From assembly GCF_024723825.1 (NCBI RefSeq), contig NZ_JANQBQ010000001.1, forward strand, positions 2,542,001-2,606,000: a stretch of 64,000 nt of DNA, read 5' to 3'. The position numbers and the translations under genes are program-made. Of the stretch, positions 26,343 through 36,271 are shown in pieces. The stretch's first letter is position 1; every line of letters begins with the position of its first letter. Below the pieces are notes generated by a model. The model was not told the origin of the DNA. It did not search any database and saw nothing but the letters and a program-made list of their open reading frames with translations. Origin of the DNA: Romboutsia lituseburensis (GTDB lineage: Bacteria; Bacillota; Clostridia; Peptostreptococcales; Peptostreptococcaceae).

Positions 26343-29300
26343 ATGAATGATGTTTTTGTTTACCCTTTGCAGAATTCAAAAGAATATAAAGATGTTATAA
26401 ATTGCATAAAAAATAATAGAGGCTCATTACTAGTTAATGGCCTTTTACCAGTGCAAAAACCACATATAGCCTATTCTATATTCAAAGACTTATCTAGACA
26501 AACTGTCATAGTAGCAAGTAGTGATTTAGAAGCAAAAAAGGTATATGATGATTTAAGTTTTTATATGAAAGATAAAGTAGAGTATTTAGGTCACCAAGAT
26601 ATCTACTTTTATAGCTTAGATGCAAAGGATAGAAATGAAGAAGCTAAAAAATTAAAAGTTTTATTAAAGTTAGCTAAAGGTGAAGATATGGTTTTAATAA
26701 CTTCTGTAGAAGCTATATTAAAAAAATATATCCCTAAAGATATATTATTAGAAAATATATTTACGTATAAGATAGGGGATATAGTTAACCTTGATGATTT
26801 AAGTGAAAAATTAGTTTCACTTGGCTATGAAAGGGTTTCCAAAATAGAAGGTTTTGGTCAGTTTAGTATTAGAGGGGGAATTATAGATATATTTTCACTA
26901 GAATACACAGATCCGATTCGTATGGAATTATTTGATGATGAAATAGATTCTATACGAACTTTTGATGTTTTCACGCAAAAATCTATAGAGAAAATGAAGA
27001 AATTTTCAATAACTCCGTCGAGAGAATTTATATATCCTGATAAAATTGATAAAGCCGTAGAAAGAATAAAAAAAGATACAACTAAATATACTAATGAAGA
27101 TGTTTTTAGAAACATTGATAATATATCAAGCAAAACATATTTTGAAGGGATTGAAAATTATATTGATTATGTTTATACATATGAAAATAAAAGTTTATTC
27201 ACATATCTTAAAGACAACGCTATTGTATTTGTAAATGACATAAGCAGAGTAAAAGAAAGATGTGAAAATTATATAAATGAATTTAAAGATAATTATAAGT
27301 TAAATCTCGAAAGAGGTTTAGCATTAAAGAGTCAAGGTAACTTGTTATATCATTATAGTGATTTAGAATTTATTATAAATAATAAAAAATTAATTTTAAA
27401 TACATTAATTCCAAAGCCGATAAATGACTTTAACGTAAACTCAGTTGTAAACTTTGAGGCTAGAGAAATTCCTACATTTAATGCAAAAATAGATGTTTTA
27501 GTAGAAGAGTTAAATAGATTAAAATACAATGGATATAAAATTATTTTAGCTACAAATACATTAGAAAGAGCTAAGAAATTAAATTCTGAATTATTAGATT
27601 TAGGACTAGAAACAACTATATCTAAGAGCAGAAATGTGGAAATAAAATCATCTCAAATAATAGTTATACCAGCAAGTATAAGCAGTGGATTTGAGTATAA
27701 ATCAATTAAATTTGCTGTTATAACAGATAATGAAATGATAGGAGTTCATAAAAGAGGGTCTAGCTCTAAGACTAAAAAATCTAAAAAAGGCAAAAAAATA
27801 GAGTCATTTTTAGATTTAAATGTAGGTGATTATGTTGTTCATGAAAATAGTGGTGTAGGTAGATACACAGGAATTGAGCAAATTACAGTAAATGCTATAA
27901 AGAAAGACTATATGAAAATAGTTTATCAAGGCGGAGATAACCTATATGTACCTATTGATCAAATGGATAAAGTACAAAAGTATATAGGTGTTGAAGAAGA
28001 TAAAGTAAAATTAAACAAACTTGGAACAAATGAATGGACAAAAGCTAAAGCTAAAGTTAAAAAAGAAATAGAAGATATGACAAAAGATTTAATAGAACTT
28101 TATGCTAAGCGTGAAAAAGTTAAGGGTTATAAGTTTAGTAAAGATACAACTTGGCAATCAGAATTTGAGTCATTATTCCCACACCAAGAAACAGATGACC
28201 AATTAAAAGCTATAGAGGACACAAAGAAAGACATGCAGTCTAATAAAGTAATGGATAGGCTTGTATGTGGAGATGTTGGATATGGAAAAACAGAAGTAGC
28301 TATAAGAGCTGTTTTCAAGGCTTGTATGGATCAAAAACAAGTTGCAGTACTAGTTCCAACAACAATACTAGCTCAGCAGCATTACAATACATTTAAAGAA
28401 AGATTTGAAAATTATCCTATAAGAGTTGAGGTACTAAGTAGATTTAAAACTCCTAAACAACAAAAACAAATTATAGAAGATGCTAAAAAAGGATTAGTAG
28501 ATGTATTAATTGGTACCCATAGAATAGTATCTAAAGATATAAACCTACCTAATTTAGGATTAGTAGTTATAGATGAAGAGCAAAGATTTGGAGTTAGACA
28601 TAAAGAAGCATTAAAGAAAATTAAGTCAACAGTAGATGTTCTGACTTTATCAGCAACACCTATTCCTAGAACACTACACATGTCTTTGAGTGGAATAAGA
28701 GATATGAGTGTTATAGAAGAACCACCACAAGAAAGACATCCTGTAATAACTTATGTTACAGAGGCTAAGGAAAGTGTAATACAGGATGAAATAGAAAGAG
28801 AGCTTGGTAGAGGTGGACAGGTATTCTTTATTTATAATAGAGTTGAACATATTGAAGAAATGGCAAGCATGATACAAAGGCTGGTGCCAGATGCAAGAGT
28901 TGCGGTAGCGCACGGTAGAATGACATCTAAAGCTCTTGAAAATATAATACTAGGATTTTTAAATAAGGAATTTGATGTTTTAGTTTGTACAACAATAGTA
29001 GAAACAGGTATGGATATTTCTAATGCAAACACTATGATTATATATGATGCAGATAAGATGGGACTTGCACAGCTTTACCAGTTAAGAGGTAGGGTGGGGA
29101 GAAGTTCTAGACAAGGCTATGCATACTTAATGTATGAAAAAGACAAAGTTCTTAGTGAAATAGCTGAAAAAAGATTAAAAGCAATAAGAGAATTTACTGA
29201 GTTTGGATCAGGATTTAAAATAGCCATGAGAGACTTGGAAATAAGAGGAGCAGGTAATATACTTGGATCTCAGCAACATGGTCATATGGCTATAATAGGT

Positions 29301-29729
29301 TATGATCTATATGTAAAGATGTTAAATGAGGCTATTAAAAAAGTTAAGGGTGAAGTTGTTCATGAGGAAGTAGATGTAGAGATAGACTTAGGTGTAAATG
29401 CATACATACCAGATAGTTATATAAGTGATGAGCTAATTAAAATAGAAATGTATAAAAAAATTGCATCTATAGAATCAAAGGAAGATATGCATGAAATACA
29501 AGAAGAATTAGAAGATAGATTTTCAGATATACCAAAAGCAGTTCAGTGTTTACTTAGAATAGCTTATATTAAGACTTTATGTAAGAAGCTTAAAATTGAA
29601 AAGGTAAGACAGATAAAAGATGAAATATTATTAGTTCCTACAACAAGATATAAAACAAAGGAAAAAATAGGTTATAATATAGTAGTAGAATTAGAAGAAC
29701 TTTTACAAAAAATGTGTAGTGTAAAATAA
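26343..29729 (+). CDS. mfd: Transcription-repair coupling factor
   Basis: Removes RNA polymerase stalled at DNA lesions and recruits UvrA. 1128 residues: UvrB-like N-terminal modules (about 1-330), the RNA polymerase-interacting domain (DYVVHENSGVGRYTGI), then a RecG-like SF2 translocase with CGDVGYGKTEVAIRAVF, VVIDEEQRFGVRHKE, LSATPIPRT and QLRGRVGRSSRQGYAY. The C-terminal TRCF domain ends the protein. ATG 26343 follows GAGAGGGG; an ORF opening at 26274 would lie inside pth. Confidence 0.98.
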   Translation: MNDVFVYPLQNSKEYKDVINCIKNNRGSLLVNGLLPVQKPHIAYSIFKDLSRQTVIVASSDLEAKKVYDDLSFYMKDKVEYLGHQDIYFYSLDAKDRNEEAKKLKVLLKLAKGEDMVLITSVEAILKKYIPKDILLENIFTYKIGDIVNLDDLSEKLVSLGYERVSKIEGFGQFSIRGGIIDIFSLEYTDPIRMELFDDEIDSIRTFDVFTQKSIEKMKKFSITPSREFIYPDKIDKAVERIKKDTTKYTNEDVFRNIDNISSKTYFEGIENYIDYVYTYENKSLFTYLKDNAIVFVNDISRVKERCENYINEFKDNYKLNLERGLALKSQGNLLYHYSDLEFIINNKKLILNTLIPKPINDFNVNSVVNFEAREIPTFNAKIDVLVEELNRLKYNGYKIILATNTLERAKKLNSELLDLGLETTISKSRNVEIKSSQIIVIPASISSGFEYKSIKFAVITDNEMIGVHKRGSSSKTKKSKKGKKIESFLDLNVGDYVVHENSGVGRYTGIEQITVNAIKKDYMKIVYQGGDNLYVPIDQMDKVQKYIGVEEDKVKLNKLGTNEWTKAKAKVKKEIEDMTKDLIELYAKREKVKGYKFSKDTTWQSEFESLFPHQETDDQLKAIEDTKKDMQSNKVMDRLVCGDVGYGKTEVAIRAVFKACMDQKQVAVLVPTTILAQQHYNTFKERFENYPIRVEVLSRFKTPKQQKQIIEDAKKGLVDVLIGTHRIVSKDINLPNLGLVVIDEEQRFGVRHKEALKKIKSTVDVLTLSATPIPRTLHMSLSGIRDMSVIEEPPQERHPVITYVTEAKESVIQDEIERELGRGGQVFFIYNRVEHIEEMASMIQRLVPDARVAVAHGRMTSKALENIILGFLNKEFDVLVCTTIVETGMDISNANTMIIYDADKMGLAQLYQLRGRVGRSSRQGYAYLMYEKDKVLSEIAEKRLKAIREFTEFGSGFKIAMRDLEIRGAGNILGSQQHGHMAIIGYDLYVKMLNEAIKKVKGEVVHEEVDVEIDLGVNAYIPDSYISDELIKIEMYKKIASIESKEDMHEIQEELEDRFSDIPKAVQCLLRIAYIKTLCKKLKIEKVRQIKDEILLVPTTRYKTKEKIGYNIVVELEELLQKMCSVK

Positions 29730-29753
29730 TTTAAAATAAGAGAGGGTGTTTAG

Positions 29754-30761
29754 ATGTTAAAAAAACTAATGTCAGTAGCAGTATCTTTAGTATTATGCGT
29801 AACAATGACTGCTTGTTCAAGTGGTGCTAAAACTAATGATATAGTAGCTACAGTAAATGGAAAAGAAATAACAGTAGGAAATTATGAGAAAACATTAGCT
29901 TTATATAAACAATCAGCAGAAGGTATGTATGGAGCATCAATATGGGAAACGGAAATAGAAAAAGGAGTAAAATATAAAGATACATTTAAAAATGATATAC
30001 TTAAGCAAATGGTAAATGTAGAAGTAGTATGTGAAGATGCTAAAAAACAAAAAATAGCACCTTCAAAAGAAGAAGTTAATAAAGCTTTCAAAGAGTTAAA
30101 GAAGAGTATAGATAAAGATGAAGAATATAAAAAGAACTTAGAAAAATTGGGTATAAACGATGAATACTTAAAACAACAACAAGAACAAGATCTAACTATA
30201 AAAAAATACAAAGAAAACTTTGATAAGACAACTAAAATATCAGATGAAGAGTTAAAAAAATATTATAATGATCATAAAAAAGAATACTATAAAGATGAAG
30301 TGAAGGCATCACATATATTAATATCAACTACAGATAAAGATGGGAAGCCTTTATCAGAAGAAAAGAAAAAAGAAGCTAAGAAAAAAGCAGAAGATTTACT
30401 TAAAAAGGCTAAATCAGGAGAAGAATTTGCAGCTTTAGCTAAAGAAAATTCTGATGACCCAGGTTCAGGAAGTCAAGGTGGAGATTTAGGATATTTTGGA
30501 AAAGGAAAAATGGTTCCAGAATTTGAAAAAGCTGCATTTTCTTTAAAAGTAGGGGAAATATCTGATATAGTGGAATCTCAGTTTGGATATCATATAATAA
30601 AATTAACAGATAAAGTAAATGAACAAACTCCATTTGAAGATGTAAAAGATACAATAAAAACAACTTTATTAACAGAAAAATTTAATAAAAAAATAGAAAC
30701 TCTTGCAAAAGAAGCTAAAGTAGAAAAAAATGAAGATGTAATTAAAAAAATTAAATTTTAA
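29754..30761 (+). CDS. prsA: Foldase lipoprotein PrsA (parvulin-type)
   Basis: 335-residue extracellular lipoprotein helping secreted proteins fold after translocation. The signal peptide ends in a lipobox, CVTMTACSS (Cys about 21). A SurA-like N-domain is followed by a PpiC rotamase domain: VKASHILISTTDKDGKP (about 185), ALAKENSDDPGSGSQGGDLG, and MVPEFEKAAFSLKVGEIS with SQFGYHIIKL. ATG after AGAGAGG. It follows mfd by 24 bp, as in other Peptostreptococcaceae. Confidence 0.96.
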   Translation: MLKKLMSVAVSLVLCVTMTACSSGAKTNDIVATVNGKEITVGNYEKTLALYKQSAEGMYGASIWETEIEKGVKYKDTFKNDILKQMVNVEVVCEDAKKQKIAPSKEEVNKAFKELKKSIDKDEEYKKNLEKLGINDEYLKQQQEQDLTIKKYKENFDKTTKISDEELKKYYNDHKKEYYKDEVKASHILISTTDKDGKPLSEEKKKEAKKKAEDLLKKAKSGEEFAALAKENSDDPGSGSQGGDLGYFGKGKMVPEFEKAAFSLKVGEISDIVESQFGYHIIKLTDKVNEQTPFEDVKDTIKTTLLTEKFNKKIETLAKEAKVEKNEDVIKKIKF

Positions 30762-30859
30762 TTAAAAAATTAATAGTATAAAATAGAGAAAAATAACTTA
30801 CATATGGGTAAATTGTAAGATTATTGAAGTCTGAAATAGTTTAATTTACAATATTTGAA

Positions 30860-30888
30860 AAGCTATGTAATAATACATAGCTTTTTTT
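30860..30888 (+). terminator. Terminator after prsA
   Basis: AGCTATGTA (30861-30869) pairs with TACATAGCT (30874-30882), then a T run. Confidence 0.9.
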
Positions 30889-30951
30889 GTATATTTTTCT
30901 TAACATTGGTAAAAATAAGCCTAAAGTTACTAATGGAGGGATAAATTATAT

Positions 30952-31491
30952 ATGAGAGCGACAGGAATCGTTAGAAGAATAGATGATTTAGGAAGAGTTG
31001 TTATTCCAAAAGAAATAAGAAAAACTTTAAGAATTAGAGAAGGAGATCCTTTAGAAATATTCACTGCTAAAGATGGTGAAGTAATTCTTAAAAAATATTC
31101 GCCAATTGGTGAATTAAATGAATTCTCACAAGAATATACAGAAACTTTAGGTGAAACTTTAGGATATGGAATAGTTGTAACGGATCTAGACTCTATAATA
31201 GCTGTTTCTAAATTACCTAAGAAAGATTACAAAGAAAAAAGTATAAGTGATGAACTTGAGCAATTAATAGAAAATAGGGAAGTTAAATATGCTAAAGATA
31301 ATAAAATACTACCTTTACATAAAGATGACTCTATGGAATATGCAAAGCAAATAATAATGCCTATAGTTAGTTCTTCAGGAGATTGTATAGGATCTATAGT
31401 ATTAGTATCTAAGGAGTCAGAGGGAATATCTGAGGCAGAAGAAAAAATTCTAAAAATTGCAGCTAATTTCTTAGGAAAACAAGTTCAATAA
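30952..31491 (+). CDS. spoVT: Stage V sporulation regulator SpoVT
   Basis: 179 residues. Its N-terminal AbrB-type swapped-hairpin DNA-binding domain (RIDDLGRVVIPKEIRKTLRI) and C-terminal GAF-like domain (from about 55) mark SpoVT rather than AbrB, which lacks the second half. In spore formers it tunes sigma-G-dependent genes in the forespore. ATG after GGAGGG. Single-gene unit with a terminator on each side. Confidence 0.95.
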   Translation: MRATGIVRRIDDLGRVVIPKEIRKTLRIREGDPLEIFTAKDGEVILKKYSPIGELNEFSQEYTETLGETLGYGIVVTDLDSIIAVSKLPKKDYKEKSISDELEQLIENREVKYAKDNKILPLHKDDSMEYAKQIIMPIVSSSGDCIGSIVLVSKESEGISEAEEKILKIAANFLGKQVQ

Positions 31492-31504
31492 CAAATTAAT
31501 TTTT

Positions 31505-31533
31505 AAAAGACCCTATGTTTTTAGGGTCTTTTA
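31505..31533 (+). terminator. Terminator after spoVT
   Basis: AAAAGACCCTA (31505-31515) pairs with TAGGGTCTTTT (31522-31532). Confidence 0.92.
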
Positions 31534-31612
31534 AAGTTGTAGTAATATATTGAATACATTGTTGAATATATGATATATTAAAGCTTGTTATATAAAAAAT
31601 GGAGGTTATGTT

Positions 31613-33223
31613 ATGGGGAACAAGAATAAAGACTCTTTTTTAAGAGGCGCTTTTATACTTGGACTAGCGGGGATAATTGTTAAAATAATAGGGGGCTTTT
31701 TTAGAATTCCTCTAGGTAATATGATAGGGGAAGATGGTATGGGGTATTATCAAGCAGCATACCCTGTTTATACGCTATTTTTAACATTAGCAACAGCAGG
31801 TTTTCCAACTGCATTAGCTAAATTAGTTTCCGAGAGATCAGCAATAGGAGATTATAAAGGTGCTCAAAAAATATTTAAAGTTTCATACACAGTGCTTTTT
31901 ATGACGGGGCTTATTGCATTTTGCATATTTTTCTTTGGGGCGAATTATATAGTGAATAATATAATGGGAAACCCAGGAGCATATTATGCAATGATTGCAA
32001 TTTCGCCAGCTCTTTTATTTGTACCAATAATGTCTTCTTACAGAGGCTATTTCCAAGGTAGAAAAGAAATGACTAAGATAGCTATTTCTCAAATTGCAGA
32101 ACAGTTCTTTAGAGTTGCATTAGGTCTATGGTTGGCATATTATTTAATGGCTGCTAGAGGGCCTAAATTAGGGGCAGCAGGGGCTATAACAGGAGCAACT
32201 GTAGGTGCGATAGCATCTATTACATATTTGATATTAGCGTACATAAGAGATGGTAAAAAACGAAAATTAGAGATAAAATCAAGTCATCATTTTAAGGATG
32301 AATCAGTAGGTAAAATTTTAAAGAAAATACTTGTGGTAGCGATACCTATAACAATAGGAGCATCTGTGATGCCATTAGTAAATATGGTAGATAATGTAAT
32401 CGTTATAAAAAGGCTTATAGTAGCAGGCTATAGCTTGAAAGAAGCTAATGCTATGTTTGGACAATTAACTGGATTTGCTATGGCTATAATAAATTTACCA
32501 TCGGTTATAACAATAGCTATGAGTATGAGCCTAGTACCATCAATATCGGAATCTTATGCTATAGGAAATAAAGTGAAAGCTAGAAAAGATACAGAAAGCG
32601 CTATAAAGGTAACACTATTGATGGTTTTACCGGCTGCATTTGGTATAGCAGCTCTTGCAATACCTATAATGCAACTTTTATATCCAAAACAACCTGAAAT
32701 GGTTGGAAATCTACTACTAGTTCTTACTCCATGTGTTGTATTTTTAGGTCTAATGCAAACTATGAATGGTATATTACAGGGTATGGGAAAACCAATGATT
32801 CCTGTAATAGCTCTAGTTGTAGGCATGTTATTTAAAGTGATAATAAGTTATACATTAACAGCTGTGCTTGAAATAAATGTATTTGGTTCCGCACTAGGAA
32901 CTGTTTCAGCATATTTTATTGCGGTATTAATAGAATTACGTTACATAAAAAAATCTATGAAGGTTAAATTCTCAATAAAAGAATTTGTATTAAGACCTCT
33001 GATAACTGTTTTGACTATGTTTGTAGTTGTTAAACTAAGCTACGGATTTCTATTGGAAATAATAGGAAGTAAAATATCTACAGTAGTTTCGATTGGCATA
33101 GGAGCAGCTATATATGGTATAGTAATTATATTAATAGGTGGAATAAGTAAAGAAGAACTTTTAACGATACCAAAAGGTGATAAAATTTATAAAATACTTA
33201 AAAAATTCAACCTGATGAGGTAA
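31613..33223 (+). CDS. MOP-superfamily lipid/polysaccharide flippase (SpoVB/MurJ-like)
   Basis: 536 residues with about 14 membrane helices. The first is preceded by FLRGAFILGLAGIIVKIIGG, then FRIPLGNMIGEDGMGYYQAAYP, a hallmark of the SpoVB/YabM/YtgP group of lipid-linked sugar flippases. The location between spoVT and the yabN-like mazG gene matches B. subtilis yabM. A role in moving wall or spore-cortex lipid intermediates is likely; lipid II itself cannot be assigned from sequence. ATG after GGAGG. Confidence 0.88.
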   Translation: MGNKNKDSFLRGAFILGLAGIIVKIIGGFFRIPLGNMIGEDGMGYYQAAYPVYTLFLTLATAGFPTALAKLVSERSAIGDYKGAQKIFKVSYTVLFMTGLIAFCIFFFGANYIVNNIMGNPGAYYAMIAISPALLFVPIMSSYRGYFQGRKEMTKIAISQIAEQFFRVALGLWLAYYLMAARGPKLGAAGAITGATVGAIASITYLILAYIRDGKKRKLEIKSSHHFKDESVGKILKKILVVAIPITIGASVMPLVNMVDNVIVIKRLIVAGYSLKEANAMFGQLTGFAMAIINLPSVITIAMSMSLVPSISESYAIGNKVKARKDTESAIKVTLLMVLPAAFGIAALAIPIMQLLYPKQPEMVGNLLLVLTPCVVFLGLMQTMNGILQGMGKPMIPVIALVVGMLFKVIISYTLTAVLEINVFGSALGTVSAYFIAVLIELRYIKKSMKVKFSIKEFVLRPLITVLTMFVVVKLSYGFLLEIIGSKISTVVSIGIGAAIYGIVIILIGGISKEELLTIPKGDKIYKILKKFNLMR

Positions 33224-33236
33224 TATAAGAATATAT

Positions 33237-33286
33237 ATACAAATAAAGGAAATACTTATAAATAATTAAATTTCCTTTATTTGTAT
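33237..33286. terminator. Long inverted repeat after the flippase gene
   Basis: A perfect 17-bp stem runs from ATACAAATAAAGG at 33237 to ATTTCCTTTATTTGTAT at 33270-33286. The 16-base loop is AT-rich. There is no clean T run after it, so termination is likely but not certain. Confidence 0.65.
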
Positions 33287-33339
33287 TAAAATATGTATAA
33301 AATTTACTAAATTTGAAAAAAACTAAGAGGAGTGACATT

Positions 33340-34797
33340 ATGGGCAAGATAAAAATTGTAGGACTTGGGCCTGGAGACTATTCTCTTATTAGTCAAGGTG
33401 CATTAGAAGCACTACAATCAAGTTCAAGAATATTTTTAAGAACAGAAAAACATCCTACTGTGGACAAGCTTAAAGAAACTATAAAATACACTTCCTTAGA
33501 TTATTTTTATGATAAAGAAGAAAATTTTGAAGATGTATATGGAAAAATTTCTGAATTCATTATAGACTTATCTAAAGAGGGTGATTTAGTATATGCAGTT
33601 CCAGGGCATCCAAGGGTTGCAGAAAGGACTGTAAGTATAATAGAGTCAATAGCAAAAGAAAAGGGCATAGAAGTTGAAACAATAGCCTCTATGAGCTTTG
33701 TAGATGCTATGTTTAATTATTTGGCTATTGATCCTTCAGATGGATTTAAATTAGTAGATGCTTTTGAAATAGAAAATGCATATATAGATATTAATACTAG
33801 TATGATAATAACACAGATTTATGATTCTTTCATTGCATCTAATATAAAGTTAAAGTTAATGGAATATTATGATTATGATCAAGAAGTATGTATAGTAAAT
33901 GGTGCAGGTGTTAAAAATTTAGAGAGTAAGAAATATGTTTTATTACATGAACTTGATAGGTTAGAAAATAAATTTGATTATTTAAGTAGTTTATATATAC
34001 CAAAAAGTTCTAAAAGAATGTATAATACTGTACATGAGCTAGAAAAAATAATGAGTACATTAAGAAGTCCATCTGGATGTGATTGGGATAAGAAACAAAC
34101 ACATGAATCACTTAAAAAATATCTAATAGAGGAGTCATACGAGCTTTGCCAGGCTATAGATAATGATGATATAGATGAAATGATAGAAGAGCTTGGAGAT
34201 ATCCTTTTACAGGTAATATTCCACTGTCAAATAGGTCAAGAAGAAGGTTTCTTTGACTTAAAAGAAGTTGTTAATGGAATATGTACAAAACTTATACATA
34301 GACATCCTCATGTTTTTAACGATGAAGATATAGATATTAAAAATTTTGAAAAAACATGGGAAGAGTTAAAACAAGAAGAAAAAGGTGAAACGAACATAAC
34401 AGAAGGTCTTAAGAGAATACCGGCTCATTTACCTGCCTTAATAAAGGCAGAAAAAATTCAACATAAGGCTTCACTTATTGGATTTGACTGGGATAAAATA
34501 GATGATGTAATAAAAAAAATTGAAGAAGAATATAAAGAATTACTTGACGAATGTGAAGTAGGAAATATAAAATACATAAAGGAAGAACTAGGAGATTTAC
34601 TGTTTTCTATAGTGAATTTAGCTAGATTCTTAAAAATTGATCCAGAAGAAGCTTTAAACTGTACTAGTCAAAAATTCATAAATAGATTTGAATTTATGGA
34701 GCAAAGTGCTATGAACTCAAATAAAAAACTTGAGGATATGACACTTGAAGAACAGGACAAGTTATGGAATGAAGCAAAATCCAATAAAATCAATTAA
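33340..34797 (+). CDS. mazG: Tetrapyrrole methylase-like/MazG fusion (YabN type)
   Basis: 485 residues. The N-terminal half (1-225) is a SAM-dependent tetrapyrrole methylase fold (KIVGLGPGDYSLISQGALEA, then YAVPGHPRVAERT). The C-terminal half holds two MazG NTP pyrophosphohydrolase modules: LRSPSGCDWDKKQTHESLKK with EESYELCQAIDND and EELGDILLQVIFH, then EEYKELLDECE with EELGDLLFSIVN. MazG clears abnormal NTPs; the methylase part has no proven substrate. Start at ATG 33340 after GAGGAGTG; a TTG at 33313 is in frame but without a Shine-Dalgarno. Confidence 0.95.
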   Translation: MGKIKIVGLGPGDYSLISQGALEALQSSSRIFLRTEKHPTVDKLKETIKYTSLDYFYDKEENFEDVYGKISEFIIDLSKEGDLVYAVPGHPRVAERTVSIIESIAKEKGIEVETIASMSFVDAMFNYLAIDPSDGFKLVDAFEIENAYIDINTSMIITQIYDSFIASNIKLKLMEYYDYDQEVCIVNGAGVKNLESKKYVLLHELDRLENKFDYLSSLYIPKSSKRMYNTVHELEKIMSTLRSPSGCDWDKKQTHESLKKYLIEESYELCQAIDNDDIDEMIEELGDILLQVIFHCQIGQEEGFFDLKEVVNGICTKLIHRHPHVFNDEDIDIKNFEKTWEELKQEEKGETNITEGLKRIPAHLPALIKAEKIQHKASLIGFDWDKIDDVIKKIEEEYKELLDECEVGNIKYIKEELGDLLFSIVNLARFLKIDPEEALNCTSQKFINRFEFMEQSAMNSNKKLEDMTLEEQDKLWNEAKSNKIN

Positions 34798-34862
34798 GTA
34801 AAAAACTAGAATTTAAAAGAAATAAAATTCTATTTTATAAACATTTTTAGGAGGTAAGTATC

Positions 34863-35141
34863 GTGAACAAAGCTGAATTAGTATCAAGAATGGCAGAAAA
34901 AAGTGAATTAACAAAGAAGGAAGCAGAAGCTGCTTTAAACGCTTTCATGAAGTCAGTAGAGGAAGCATTAGTTGAAGGAGAAAAAGTTCAATTAGTTGGA
35001 TTTGGAACTTTTGAAACTAGAGAAAGAGCTGCTAGACAAGGTAGAAACCCAAGAAACCCAGAAGAAGTTATAGAAATACCAGCTTCTAAAGCTCCAGTAT
35101 TCAAGGCTGGAAAAGGTCTTAAAGATATAATAAACGGATAA
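34863..35141 (+). CDS. hup: HU-type histone-like DNA-binding protein
   Basis: 92 residues, one HU subunit. It starts [20 protein letters not shown] and ends with the [12 protein letters not shown] helix. The DNA-bending arm is [20 protein letters not shown]. The GTG start at 34863 follows AGGAGG. The place after mazG and before the S4 gene is conserved in Firmicutes. High expression is expected; it has its own terminator. Confidence 0.97.
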   Translation: MNKAELVSRMAEKSELTKKEAEAALNAFMKSVEEALVEGEKVQLVGFGTFETRERAARQGRNPRNPEEVIEIPASKAPVFKAGKGLKDIING

Positions 35142-35154
35142 TTATACAAATGAC

Positions 35155-35185
35155 AAAAGTGTGGGATTATATACCACACTTTTTC
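35155..35185 (+). terminator. Terminator after hup
   Basis: AAAGTGTGG (35156-35164) pairs with CCACACTTT (35174-35182), followed by T. Confidence 0.9.
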
Positions 35186-35218
35186 TATATAAAGATTAAT
35201 TTTCAGGAGGAATATCAA

Positions 35219-35461
35219 ATGAGATTAGACAAATTTTTAAAAGTATCAAGAATCATAAAGAGAAGAACAGTAGCTAAAGAGGCTTGTGATAAGGGGATAG
35301 TAACTATAAATGGGAAGATGGCTAAGTCTTCTTCAGAAGTTAATATTGGAGATATATTAGAAATAACATTTGGTGAAAAAGTGCTAAAATGTAAAGTAGT
35401 TGAAATAAAAGAGCATGTACTAAAAAATGATGCTAAAGAAATGTATGAGATAATAGAATAA
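35219..35461 (+). CDS. S4-domain RNA-binding protein (HslR/YabO family)
   Basis: 80 residues, essentially one S4 domain: [20 protein letters not shown], then a glycine turn and [20 protein letters not shown]. The family (E. coli Hsp15, B. subtilis RqcP/YabO) binds ribosomal RNA; RqcP helps the 50S-linked alanine-tailing quality-control pathway. That role here is inferred from location and size. ATG 35219 follows CAGGAGG; a longer frame from 35150 would start inside the hup terminator. Confidence 0.92.
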   Translation: MRLDKFLKVSRIIKRRTVAKEACDKGIVTINGKMAKSSSEVNIGDILEITFGEKVLKCKVVEIKEHVLKNDAKEMYEIIE

Positions 35462-35521
35462 AATTGAAAGTTCCTCAGTATATTTATAGTAGTATAAATG
35501 AAAATTTACTGGGGGGATACT

Positions 35522-35776
35522 ATGGAACATAACGTAACTTTGAAAGATAGATCTAGTCTAGTTGTTTCTGGAGTAGAACATATCTATTCTTTTAGTGATA
35601 AGAAAGTAGAAGTAAGAACTTGCGTAGGAGAAATGGCAATAGAAGGTGAAGGCTTAGATATGAGTAAATTGAGCCTAGATGAAAATATCATAAGTATAGA
35701 TGGTACTATTAATTCTATCGTTTACTCTAAAGAAAGAAAGCCACAAGAAAGTTTCTTTAAGAAGGTATTTAAGTAA
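35522..35776 (+). CDS. yabP: Sporulation protein YabP
   Basis: 84 residues, related to the YabP/YqfC family. Opens MEHNVTLKDRSSLVVSGVEH, with LSLDENIISIDGTI towards the end. In B. subtilis yabP and yabQ are sigma-E genes of the mother cell, and YabQ is needed for the cortex. ATG 35522 follows GGGGGGA. yabQ starts directly at its stop codon, so the two are translationally linked. Confidence 0.92.
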   Translation: MEHNVTLKDRSSLVVSGVEHIYSFSDKKVEVRTCVGEMAIEGEGLDMSKLSLDENIISIDGTINSIVYSKERKPQESFFKKVFK

Positions 35777-36271
35777 ATGATGCCATTTACAGAAGACTTT
35801 GCGTACTTTTTTACAACTATATATGGTGGAATAATTATAGGAGTACTGTTTGACTTTTATAGAGCATCTAAGAACAACTTTAAAATAATGAGGTACTGCT
35901 CAATTGTTTTAGATGCTATATTTTGGATTACTACCACTCTTGTAGTTTTTATAACAGTAAACGCTGTTGAATCTTTTGAGCTAAGATATTATCATTTTGT
36001 GGCTTTATTTATTGGTTTTATCTTATATTACAACACCATAAGTAAATTTGTTTTAGCAATAATCAATAAAATTATTTATTTAATAACAAATTTAATCAAA
36101 AAAACAATACAGTACATAGTCAGTATTTCAGAAAATTTGTATTACATTATAGCCTACTCAATACACTTTTTATTTGATATCATATTTTATATACCGAATA
36201 TGATATTAGCAACTGGTAGATTTATGAAGAGGAAATCTAACGGTAAATTAAAAATAAAAAAAAGGGTGTAG
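35777..36271 (+). CDS. yabQ: Spore cortex protein YabQ
   Basis: 164 residues. Four or so membrane segments (FFTTIYGGIIIGVLFDFYRA, IVLDAIFWITTTLVVFITVN and two more), then a basic tail (KRKSNGKLKIKKRV). This is the usual YabQ layout; the protein is targeted to the outer forespore membrane in B. subtilis. It begins immediately after yabP and divIC begins immediately after it, so all three are probably one unit. Confidence 0.9.
   Translation: MMPFTEDFAYFFTTIYGGIIIGVLFDFYRASKNNFKIMRYCSIVLDAIFWITTTLVVFITVNAVESFELRYYHFVALFIGFILYYNTISKFVLAIINKIIYLITNLIKKTIQYIVSISENLYYIIAYSIHFLFDIIFYIPNMILATGRFMKRKSNGKLKIKKRV

Noticed and set aside
35150-35218. Longer N-terminus for the S4-domain protein
   Set aside because: It would begin inside the hup terminator; ATG 35219 has a CAGGAGG in front and gives the normal family length.
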